Below, in pieces: positions 48,970 through 58,927 of a stretch of DNA of 64,000 nucleotides. The stretch covers positions 17,607,131 through 17,671,130 of the forward strand of contig WARS01000029.1 of the NCBI GenBank assembly GCA_008933995.1. Reading direction: 5' to 3'. The position numbers and the translations under genes are program-made. A model generated the notes under the pieces. It had not been told where the DNA came from. It saw only the letters and a list, made by a program, of their open reading frames with translations, and searched no databases. Each line of letters starts with the position of its first letter. The first letter of the stretch is position 1. Source of the DNA: Datnioides undecimradiatus. Its lineage: Eukaryota; Chordata; Actinopteri; Lobotiformes; Datnioididae.

Positions 48970-50400
48970 TCAAATATAACATGTGTTAAGCCCTTTAAAT
49001 CCAATCATTATTGAGTGGATCCAGCTTCGTTGGTCAGGAATCTTTGTGTAACAACTGATTGGGCCACCTGAGGCTGGGATGATGTTAAAAGACACCACCC
49101 CATATGCCTGTCCATCCTCACAGACTAATGGAGCGCCACCATCTCCCTGCAAGTACATTTATACGCAGTGATTACTTCCACAGTAAATTAATTTATCGTT
49201 GTCGACCAATGATTGTTTGACAGTGTTATATTACAAAAATGTGCCTACCGCAGCCGGTCCAGTGTCTCCCTCAGAGTAGTATAGGTTTTCCTTGGTATAC
49301 TGCTTATTGTCAGTGAGTTTTACCTCCACTTCCCTGAGTACAGGAGACATATATCTGCTTTCGTCTGTTCTTCCCCAGCCAGAAACTATACAGGATTTTG
49401 GCAAACAGCAGGCACCCCGGCTTGCGAGAGCAATGGGCTGCACATTGTTGTTAAAAGTCACCTTGGAGCTCAACTTGAGAAACAGGGGTGAGATATTGAC
49501 ATCAGTTTGTGCAGTGTTTTAGTACTTTTCTTCATGAATGCATTCAACAGAGATTTTGCAGTATTTAAGGTTGAAAATGAATGAAATCAAATTTAATTAT
49601 TTTTTCTTTCACCTTAAGAAGCATTATGTCATTTTTAAAATTAGTTGGATTAAAGTGTCTATGTGGAAATGCTTGTTCCACAGACATACGCTGTATTTCA
49701 TCACTCTTATGGATATCATGAAGTCCCAGTAAGACAGTGTAGAACCTAAAATGAAAAAAATAATGTGCAAAAAACTGATCTCAGAGAGGGTTTTTGTCAG
49801 AGCAAGACATTCAAAGACTTGAATTTATGTGACAATTCATTAAGCGGTTATGAAGCAAATGTATTTTAATTACTGACAGATTTGAAATTTAATCTCAGTT
49901 CATGTGTATAGGCTGCTGGGATGCAAAATTCAACAGATGCATCTAAATTGCATCTAAACTCCGTCACTGTCCACAGGAAAACATGTTATGTATTGTGGTA
50001 CTGACCTGCCTTGGCAGTGGGCTGCAGTCATCACAAAGTCTTCATTCAGAAGGAAGCCAGCACAGTATTTTTTCACACTGTTATTTTTCTCAATTTCCAA
50101 CAACACCATGTATGGCCTGCTATGGGGCACGGCCTCACGGTATCCAAAGACTCTCATAAAACCTGGACAAAATGTACACATACACATTATGCACCTAGAA
50201 ACTAAACTGACCAAGTATAAATTAATTCTAAATTGAATAAATCAATGCTCGTGCACTGTGTGTCCCACAGTACTAAGAGTAAGCTCCTACATTTATTACC
50301 CAGTGTGAAAATAGCGCAGTATATAATGCCATAAAAACTCACCATGGCCATCAAAAGTCAGGAATAGAATCAGTATTACAAGTTGACAGTGGATAAACAT
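48970..50400 (-). CDS. Granzyme-like pseudoprotease, copy C (catalytic Ser replaced by Gly)
   Basis: This is a five-exon S1A protease-fold gene, 249 aa, with exons 50343-50400, 50006-50162, 49613-49745, 49249-49473 and 48970-49146 on the minus strand. All splice sites are GT-AG and all frames are open. Exon 1 is a signal peptide starting MFIHCQ. Exon 2 reads GFMR then VFGYREAV, so the mature start is preceded by Arg rather than by the acidic dipeptide of copies A and D. His is intact in TAAHC and Asp in NDIMLLK. In exon 5 the expected GDSGGP is GDGGAP, so the nucleophile Ser195 is Gly. In exon 4 the cysteines that would form the 168-182 disulfide are both Tyr (NKQYTKE and LYYSEG). Extra cysteines occur in GACCLP, ISCYTK and the tail NTCYI. 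Hydrolytic activity is therefore not expected. It may be an expressed pseudoprotease or a young pseudogene without frame damage. The fold assignment is secure; the function is unknown. Confidence 0.88.
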
Positions 50401-50640
50401 GGTGAGACCACAGCACAGCTCAGCTCAGCTACTGAAGAGCAGTGGCACTGTCAGCCTTTAAAATGCTTCCTTGCTTTAGAGAGAGAGGCAAGTGTTTGTA
50501 TAGTTTGCAGTTGTGCAACAATGCGGCTTTGAACCGCACTGATGAGGAGGAAGCCTTTATCACCTCCAGAGCATGACAAAAGTTACATTTTCATAATACA
50601 AGTTCTGATTCTTTAGACAGTGTTTAATTAAGTACGTAGA
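50401..50640 (-). promoter_or_regulatory. Core promoter region of protease copy C
   Basis: A TTTAAA box lies at 50457-50462, about 60 nt before the ATG. It is preceded on the minus strand by GGAAG (50466-50470), a core that ETS-family factors can bind. The same GGAAG-CATTT arrangement occurs in copy D. Homology with the other copies continues to the CTTTAGACAGTGTT stretch near 50610-50630, which marks the upstream end of the duplicated unit. An intact core promoter suggests copy C may still be transcribed despite the lost serine. Confidence 0.5.
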
Positions 50641-50794
50641 GTATGCGATAGCCCGTGTAGCATTGCGTTGCTTCCTCTGTGGTAACACACAGCCTTGAAA
50701 ATCTCTATTACCGTTTCTAAATTCTAAGGCTCTCTGAGGTAACACAGCAACCAGGAAATATCATTCTTATTTTGTTATGTTATGAGATAATGCA

Positions 50795-51543
50795 TTAAAG
50801 AGGAGCTGTTTTAAACAGGTCCTGGATGTCTTAAAAACAAGCTTTTGAAATTTTTTGCAAAATTGCAAATTCAGCCTCTGAGGAGGGTCTACAGTCTCCG
50901 ATTCTCTACCTTCATTATCTATGCAGAGTTCTGAGTGGGCGGGGAGGCTATGATAATGAGGCGCTGCGCTGATTGGCTGCCTGAATGACGTATAGAGGGG
51001 GAGGGTGCAGGGGACCGGTATCCAATAGTGGTGTGCGATACTGCAAGATTTGGTAAATACAGGAAGCGATACTTTTTAATAATTAAGGTGGATGCACGGT
51101 CAAATTGCTAAATCTGAATTAATTTTCATGACCTTTAAGTGTTTTTGTGATTTTCCCTTTGGTCTTCTGGGGCTGGGACAGAATATAGGCATTTGTGTTG
51201 GTTAGAGCAATCTGCATGTCTGGCTCTGACCGACGACATCGCTACACACTGCTAGCTTACCGCTGGAAACAGCGAACTTCACCTAGCAGGATGAACGCCC
51301 CCTCTCAGACTCCTCAGGGGAATGAGTTGGATGGTCTATGTGAATCACTCCTGTGGTTACGTAACGACAGGAGCTGGATCTGAACCGCCTGTCGGAGCCC
51401 CATTTTACCAGTGGTTGGGCTGTAGAGACGATCCCGGACTTGTCTGCCTTCCTCATTCTCTGAGTTGGTCGGCTGAGGGGGGACTAGTTTAAATATGCAT
51501 AAGCAAGAAAAAACGTGTTTTTCATAATATGTCCCCTTTAAAA
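50795..51543. mobile_element. Probable non-autonomous DNA transposon between copies C and D
   Basis: The left end reads TTAAAGAGGAGC and the right end reads TGTCCCCTTTAA, whose reverse complement is TTAAAGGGGACA. This gives an imperfect short terminal inverted repeat. The subterminal CATAATATGTCCCCTTT is a motif I recall from repetitive elements in many fish genomes. The interior is unusually GC-rich for the neighbourhood (GTGGGCGGGGAGG, ATTGGCTGCCTGAATGACG). The open frames at 51195-51383 and 51314-51655 overlap it and resemble no transposase. The superfamily is unassigned. Confidence 0.5.
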
Positions 51544-52599
51544 TAGATCTTGTGAAATATGACAACTGAGCTTCGTACAAAACATATTGCTCACCAAAAT
51601 AATCCTCAATAATGAAACAGGCCACAGTTAGCCAGTAAAATTTCTCTGGGGCCACGGCTTAATAGTCTATTTGTTCTTGTTCTGTGTGATCTCAGCACAT
51701 TAACACCGATTCAAGGTCTGAGAAGTTGAACTGCAACATGAGTTAATGGCAGACTGTTGTGAGATAGTACAAAACTGCTGTTTACTGTGATTCTCTTTAC
51801 AACAGAGACATGCTTACAGGTTGTCGAGAGTGTGGGTGGAGATAGGGATTATAGGCTCGGGTGCGCTGGGTTTGAATTTTGTTTTTGTGGAGTCAGTGAG
51901 GGTCTGCCACGAACTAGTATGATTTACGTTGCCTGTGGAAAACTGGACTGACTCCAATAAATGGAAATGTGTGAGATTTTCTTTACTTTCTGACGTTCTT
52001 TCCTCACCACAAGGTTGACCTCATAGTAATATAATTAATAATATAGTTTATCTATATCTCACATTATGCATCTAGGGGTATCCTCTTTAACCTTTGATAT
52101 TACGATGCTTACCAGTGTAGGTAGCAGCCCAGGCATTTGCAGTTGAAGTTACAGCATAATGAATGAATTTTGCTTATATTGGAGTCCCTTGCACACAATC
52201 TCTCCATAAAAAACCTCTGAGCTTCAAACAACTGCTGAATTTATCTTTGCTACACCATGGTTGGATAATCACGGAGAATCAAGGGATTTGCAAAAAGTCA
52301 CTCAGATGGTGTGCAGCAGTCTATTAATTCCTTTGTTGGCATCTATTGTGATAAATAATCTTTTTGGTGTAAGTTTACACAGACTACTCTGAAGGTCCAG
52401 GCTAGCCTTACAGTGTTTATGTTTTTTTTATTGATCCATCTTCTAATTAATTGTAATTTTTGATGAATGTCCTGTTTTAACCTACATACACTGTAAAGCC
52501 TCCATTCTTGGTACGGCTTAATAAAGGCCTCTTCCATTTTAATTCCATTTAAATAAGGTCCTAATTTTTGGTATGGCAGTCTGATTCAATGCCTAAGAC
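51544..52599. other. Interval between the transposon-like element and copy D
   Basis: AT-rich sequence. The frame at 52343-52537 shows no recognisable motif. Confidence 0.5.
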
Positions 52600-53358
52600 C
52601 AATCTCAAAATTGGATTGTGTAATTGGAGAAGAGTGGCAGACACTGTTACTGTCCAGCCTGATTATCCAGCTGTCAGCTATCACTAGAAATGCAATTAAA
52701 GGTTCCTTTAAACAACAGCTAGGATTTTAGAGCTCATAAAAGAGAGGAAAGTGAAGGTTCATCCTTTACTTTCTGCATTGATACAGTTTTTTCACAAGGA
52801 GGCAGCGTTGTCTTTTTTGTTTCTTACTCAGACTCAAACACATGAATGAGCAGATGTAGTGGGAGAACATGGTGAAAGAGAAGCAGTTTATTGTTTTAAA
52901 AGACGATACAAAAAACAGGGAAGATCCTGTGATCTCATTTGATTGAGTCTAATGTATGATGCACAAAGCAGTGAGATATTAATATACAGTTGTTCAAGAG
53001 CAGAATGGCAGACAGTAAATGCTGTAATATATCTCATGTATATAAGAGCCACATTTCATTTTGAGCTATAATAAATTTACATGCGGTCAATGGCTTTGTA
53101 AAGTCTACTCTTAGAAAATCTGCATAAGTTTTTAATTTGTCTAATTACTGACTAAAAGTGAACAGCCAAAACAAACTAATCACATCCATATATTCAAGGA
53201 TACTTATAAAACAAATGAACGCATATTTTCATTATGTAAAAACCAAGTGCAGACTTTGGTCTAATCAACTGTGATATTAATGTAAATTGTCAGCTCTCCA
53301 ATGTTATACTAATTAGCACGAACTATTCAAATGCTGTTATTTCATGCACATATTGGAT
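52600..53358 (-). repeat. 3' flank of copy D, duplicated downstream of copy A
   Basis: This is the partner of the copy A 3' flank. Homology starts near 52630 (GTGGCAGACACTGTTACTGTCC, compare GATGCCAGACGTTGTCACTATCC near 42019) and runs to about 52990. The remainder up to the copy D stop is AT-rich 3' UTR-like sequence. Confidence 0.6.
52887..52892 (-). promoter_or_regulatory. Possible polyadenylation signal of copy D
   Basis: AATAAA on the minus strand, about 465 nt beyond the copy D stop, in the same 3' context (GCAGTTTATT) as in copy C. The matching block downstream of copy A lacks AATAAA; an ATTAAA (TTTAAT at 42348-42353) is nearby instead. Confidence 0.4.
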
Positions 53359-54681
53359 CTATGCATATTTAATGGTCTGATCAATCCAGCTTTGGTGGTC
53401 AGGAATCTTAGCATAGGCAGTGATTTGCGGGCCATCAGGGGATGGTTTGGTGTTGAAGGACACCACCCCATATGCCTTTCCATTCTCACACACCAGTGGA
53501 CCACCGGAGTCTCCCTAGAAGTACATTCAGTGTGCAATGATTACTTCAACAATGACTTAGTTTTCAGTGATGAGCAGTGTTTTATTTGTCAATTTGATAT
53601 TACGGAAATGTACTCACTAAAGAGGGTCCAGTCTCTCCCTCAGAGCAGTACATGTTTTCCGCAGCACACTGCTTATTGTCGGTGAGTTTTACCTCCACTT
53701 CCATGAGTACGTCAGACATATATTTGCTTCCTTTTGTTCTTCCCCAGCCAGAAACTATACACGATTTTGGCAGGGAGCTACCACTTTGGCTTGCGAGAGT
53801 GATGGGTTTCACATTGTTGTTGAAAGTCACCTTGGAGCTTAACTTGGGAAAACAGTGAGAGATAAAACATAAAAATATGAAGCTGAAATATCATTTCAAA
53901 TTCCTCCTGACATTCCTCCTGTGACCTGTGGTCACATTTGCCTACTGTCCAGTACATTTCCTGATTAATTATTGTTCTATGATTTACATGCGTAGAATAA
54001 TTTAGGCTGCCATTAGATTAATCACTAGAGAATTAACCAATTATATAATAAGCAAGTGAAACTGCAAAAATTAAATACAGGGATTTTCTTACCTTAAGAA
54101 GCATTATGTCATTTATTAAATTCTTATTATCGTAGTCTTTGTGTGGAAATGCTTGTTCCACTGATATATTCTGTTTGTCCTTACTGTGGATATTATGAAC
54201 TCCTAGTAAGACTGTGTAGGACCTGAAATGACATGAATAAAATCACAAGGATAATTCTCAAAAATGATTTTCAAATAAAATAGTTGCATTCAAATATTAT
54301 TTATTTAAAAGATTATTTCTGAAAGAAACGCAAAGTAAGAACATAAGGGAAATTATGAAATTATGAAACGTGTTGAACTGACCGAGCTTCACAGTGGGCT
54401 GCAGTCATCACAAAATCTTCATTCAGTAGGAAGCCATCACAGTATTTCGTTTCACCATTCTGCTTGTGCTGCTCCAGAATCACCATGTATGGCCTGCTAT
54501 GTGGCACGGCCTCATGGCCTCCAATGATTTCAGCTGCATAAACTGAAAAAATATAAAATACAAAAAGAATTTAAAATGTTACTTAATTTACTTAAATCCA
54601 TAAAAAAAAGCTACTTAACTTACCTTGACTTCCAAGAGTCAGTGCAAGTATTAGTATTACTTGTTTGCAGTGGGTAGACAT
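53359..54681 (-). CDS. Granzyme / mast-cell-protease-like serine protease, copy D (5 exons, intact triad)
   Basis: This is a secretory S1A serine protease closest to copy A, 242 aa, with exons 54624-54681, 54383-54542, 54093-54222, 53618-53842 and 53359-53514 on the minus strand. All introns are GT-AG with the same phases as copy A. The signal peptide starts MSTHCK. The propeptide dipeptide is Ala-Glu, followed by IIGGHEA, which fits activation by dipeptidyl peptidase I (cathepsin C) as known for granzymes. His is in TAAHC, Asp in NDIMLLK and Ser in GDSGGPLVC. All six conserved cysteines are present and the 191-220 pair is absent. Exon 3 is one codon shorter than in A and C. The C-terminus is short, ending [10 protein letters not shown]. 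Exon 5 is preceded by an in-frame TAG within the acceptor, so it does not appear as part of a longer open frame. The tentative residue 189 is Gly and residue 226 Thr, arguing against tryptic specificity. Of the four copies it has the most conventional features and is probably functional. Confidence 0.93.
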
Positions 54682-54900
54682 GATATCACAGCACAGCTTA
54701 ACTACTGGAGAGCAGTGGCACATATGAGTGACAGAGTTTCAGTCTTTAAATGCTTCCTTGTGTTACTGAGGGAGGGAAGTGTTTATGTAGTTTGCATATG
54801 CAAATGATGTGGCTCTAAACCGCAATAATAAGGATTCCTCTAGTGTCATTAAGACACAGTTTTAGTACAAGTCCTAGGTTTTTTAGACAATTGAAGACCA
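54682..54900 (-). promoter_or_regulatory. Core promoter region of protease copy D, with octamer palindrome
   Basis: A TTTAAA box lies at 54745-54750, about 65 nt before the ATG, with GGAAG just upstream on the minus strand. A perfect 14-nt palindrome, TTTGCATATGCAAA, lies at 54791-54804 and contains the octamer ATGCAAAT at 54798-54805, a known POU-factor site. Copies A and C have only degraded counterparts. The regulatory role is inferred. Confidence 0.5.
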
Positions 54901-57900
54901 TTGAATATATGGCTGTAATTGAAAATGTGACTAAAGATGAGTTTTGTGGGGGATTTTGTAGAGTCTTTGTTTCACAAATATAGACACATTTTCATACATT
55001 TGCATCACATGAAATACCCACTACTTATTGTGTCTATGACCACAAGTTAACTTGTAATGGTGCAAGAGTAAAAATCAGACCAATGTAGTGAGCTGTCTTA
55101 TGATGGGTCATAACTTTTCCAATGATGCCTCCATGGTAACACTCGCACAGTCTTCATCGGCATTTCATATTCAAAGCCATGGGGTTCTCAGAGGAGCCTC
55201 GATGTCTGTCACAAAGCCCCAAAGGTAACATTATTCTGATGTTATCACGTCATAAAAATAGGATTTGTTTGAAAGTGTGGTTCGTGGAACTTAAAGTGAA
55301 ATGTGACCCCTGAGCTACCAGAGGAATGAAGAAGTCATTAGGATTCTATTGGAGGGAAAAAGAGATCAGTCAGTAGACTGCATTTTTATAAACCAGCATT
55401 ACACTATAGTAAAGGAATATTTCGGACACTCTTTTTCCTCTAAAGCAAGGAGCCACTACAATTTGAAAGTCTTTATTAGAAAAATGTATGTGTAATATAA
55501 ATCAGATGCAATTCATAATGCCTTAGCACAGCTTGTGGGACATATTTGTTTCAGCGTGGCAAAAATAAAGGAAAATACACTTGAGAGGCACAGATTACTT
55601 TAGCCAGTGAGAGATGACAAGGAAAGTTGGATGTCATCTCCAAACAGTAATTTTGGATCCAATGTGAATGAAGGACTGCAATAAAATGACGTGAAGAGAA
55701 CCTGTTCCCTTTTTTAATAGTGTAGACAAGCCTAAAAGTATGTAGTTTACTAACCACGGAGTACGGATGTTGCTTCACTTCCTCAGTCTAGACTCGAGTA
55801 TGTTCTCTAATATCTTAGTCACAAACTTGTTGTTGAAGAAGGGGGGAACATAGAGGAGGTTGGAGAAGATAAGAAGGAAAAGAGAACAGGTTTTTGGGAC
55901 GTGAGCTCCTGGAGTCCAGGGCAGTAATGGGAATTACAGAAGGAGAAGCTTGATGGAACAGGGCCTTTACGGTTAGCCCGTCACTTTTATTGGGACCACG
56001 GGGCTGAGAGGACTGGCTGGTTTAGCCATTGGACACAGCAACAAGGACAGAGGGAATGTAATAACAGCCATGAAAAACCATCAATCACAGTGCAAATTAC
56101 ATGTTTATTAAGAAGAAAGGAAAATGGCAACAATAAAAGCCAACAGACAGAGAAACAGACATTCCTAGAACGGCGATGATAGATCAAATTGTGGCTTTAA
56201 CGAAATCACATATGGTAACAGAGGTTTATAGCCGACACTGATGTGATACTGACTGTGTTGAACAGTTACCCTGATAGTAGCTGACTCATGTCTGTGCTGG
56301 TCTTACAAATAATCTTTTTTTCACAACTATAGTCAAAGAGTCAGTTAACTTTATGCTCCCATCAGGCGTTCTGGACTGCCAGTTGTACAAAATGATAATC
56401 ATCATCACTGCCTCACTCTGAGGCTTACTGAGTGTGCTGTGACCCCGTGTTTTTAAAAGTGGAAGCTGCCAAACAGAGGTACTTCCTGTCCACAGGAACA
56501 GACAGGACGAGTCTGGATTCCAAGACTGTAGCTCAGCTTCTGTGATGGGAAGACGTCACCACTGTCAAGAGAAATAAGACTGTTCCCAGACAAAAGTAAG
56601 ACATCATTCCCAAACAGGCTTCACTCTCTGATACACACACACAGACACACAAATACACACAACCGCAGCAAAATATTGCTGACCATACAAGATAATCATG
56701 ATCTTCACCTTTATTTGATCTGTTCATTTACAATATTGCTTTTTAGTTACTTAATATGATGCTAACAGAACACTGATGCTTTTATGTGTTTCATTGCTGC
56801 ACCATAACCCACCATGTCCATCCCAGGGCTTACTTTTCATGAAAAAAGTAAAAAAAACAAATGAATAGTTTTGGATGCAGCACCTAAAATCTTTTAAGGG
56901 TGGTTTAACATTAACAACTATTGGAGCTGTGACAAAGGTCACGTTTTCACTGTTATCTTCATCTTGATGTTGGCTGCCATTTATGCAGCAGAACAGGAAA
57001 CTAGTACGGCCTCTAAGACTGTCACTCAGTCAGTTGTGGAAATGTTGAATGTCCCTCACAAGATAAGGAGGACATACAACTTCATCTTTAATGCTGATGC
57101 ATAATTCATAATCATTGAATTGAAGCAGCTTGTTAAATCTACTACTTCAGTTATAATATGCAAGATATGAAACCATTGAAATTCTCATTACAGTTACTTT
57201 AAATCAATGCATTATGCTTAATAAGGGAACCTGAGTGTCTCCTAAAGGTTGGTTGTCAGACCTTCAGCTTCTTGTTTTGACCCTTTGTAAATAATAATTC
57301 GTGTGTTCATTTCCAGGGTTTCTGAGCAGTATTTTCACAGCTGGAAAGGGTAAGCTACACCAATAGACTCAGCCCACAGAGAGTCTATAAGAAGGGAGAG
57401 AGAATAGAAAGCATTCTCGGGTGCACCTGTGATTTCAATAAAAGATTTCTCTTCCAAGTCAGGCATTGAGTGTTTATACTCAGTTAAAGTTAGATATGTG
57501 CTATTTGAATTAACTTTGACAGACTTTGCATAAGGAAAGCATCCAAAAAGGAGGATTATTTTGACCTTGCCAGAAGCTAACTGACCCAACATATTGTCAT
57601 TTAGCATTTGTTATGTGTAGTGCGGCTTTTACCCAGCTGACATATTTTAAGTGCTCCAAAGTCTTATTTCAGTCTCCACCTTCATTTCATCTTAATGTAT
57701 CTGTACAGTTCTGTGATTTGTAATAGAATAACCTGCATTGCATTTGACTTACATGGCACAAGTTGACATCCTAAGAGACGGGTATTGATTGTGATTATTT
57801 CACTTTGGAATAAGTATTCATATATTGTGCGTACGTGTTACAGTGAAACACAGGAAAATGTGTTTTTCTTATCAAAGTGTTCATACTTCCACCGTCTCCA

Positions 57901-58895
57901 TGGCAAAGAAAACACTTTTATGTGTACAGCCTTTGAAAGGAAATCGTGTGTATGTGTGCTGGACACATTAGATGAAGAGAAGAGAATTTTAAGAAAGTTC
58001 ACCTCCCCACCACAGACTCACATTTCCCTGAAAAGACTTGTCATGCAAACTTTGGCTTCTCATCTGACAGACAGTCCTATCGCACTGACCAAAGCCTCAG
58101 CAGATCAGAGCTTATGATTCAAATCTATATGATCCCACACTGACTGAAGTTGCTTCTGCTTGTGTGACAGTTTTCTGTTTTCTTAAGCTAAGGTTGTGCC
58201 AAGGCACCATGAGGCCATGCTCTGCTCATCATTATCTCCTGTGGGCCTCAACCCCAAACAAACTGCATCAGGGGAACCCAGGCAATTTCCTGTCTGAGGT
58301 GCTCTCCACATATCACAGCCGGCCAATGTGGTTGTGTAAGCACCCAGTCACAATATTGACCTAAACAATTAAAATTTAAGCAGGCAGACAGTTAATGACC
58401 ACATGTAACTACCTAAGAAAACCACAGGTGACTTTCTCGCCAAAATGGAGCTTCTACTCAAGTAACATGGCCAGCAAGAAGGAGAGAGGAAAGAGACAAA
58501 TCATTTGACTGAGCCTTGAACGACATAAATTATGTCAACCCTATGGGTGTTTTTCTGTTCTGCTTGAACCATTTCAATCCAAAAAACATATGGTGTCTAT
58601 CCGCTTTAGACATGGGATTCATATTTAGATGTATCAGATTTAAACCAGTATAATAAGAGGATGGGAATTTTCCTCTTTTACCCCCTTTTCATTTTGTTGA
58701 GGAATGAAGCTTTCCCAACAAAACAGTCGGGCCTCGTTTTTGCAAGAAAGGTGACACCAGTAGCTAAAATTTTTGTTTTTTTTAGTTGTGCTATTCATCA
58801 GGCCTTTGAACAGGACTTTTCAAAAATGGGGAAATTGTACAAACCCATTTGTAATTACTAAAGTAAACACTATGTTCTCATAAGACCTGTGTTTT
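54901..58895. other. AT-rich interval beyond copy D, no gene seen
   Basis: No further protease exon, promoter block or other family was recognised. The 110-codon frame at 57785-58117 and 90-codon frame at 57335-57607 have no motif that I know. Confidence 0.45.
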
Positions 58896-58927
58896 GGCCT
58901 GTTTTAGTCTAGCCGCTAAAACAGGCC
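58896..58927. other. Perfect 12-bp inverted repeat (hairpin)
   Basis: GGCCTGTTTTAG (58896-58907) and CTAAAACAGGCC (58916-58927) are exact reverse complements around an 8-nt loop, TCTAGCCG. No run of T follows that would mark a polymerase III terminator, and no gene is adjacent. Confidence 0.8.

Noticed and set aside
53337..53537. 66-codon minus frame over exon 5 of copy D
   Set aside because: It is a shadow frame. The true exon 5 frame (GDSGGPLVC) is offset and begins after an in-frame TAG in the acceptor.
57335..57607. 90-codon minus frame as a possible exon
   Set aside because: No known motif and no convincing acceptor/donor pair.
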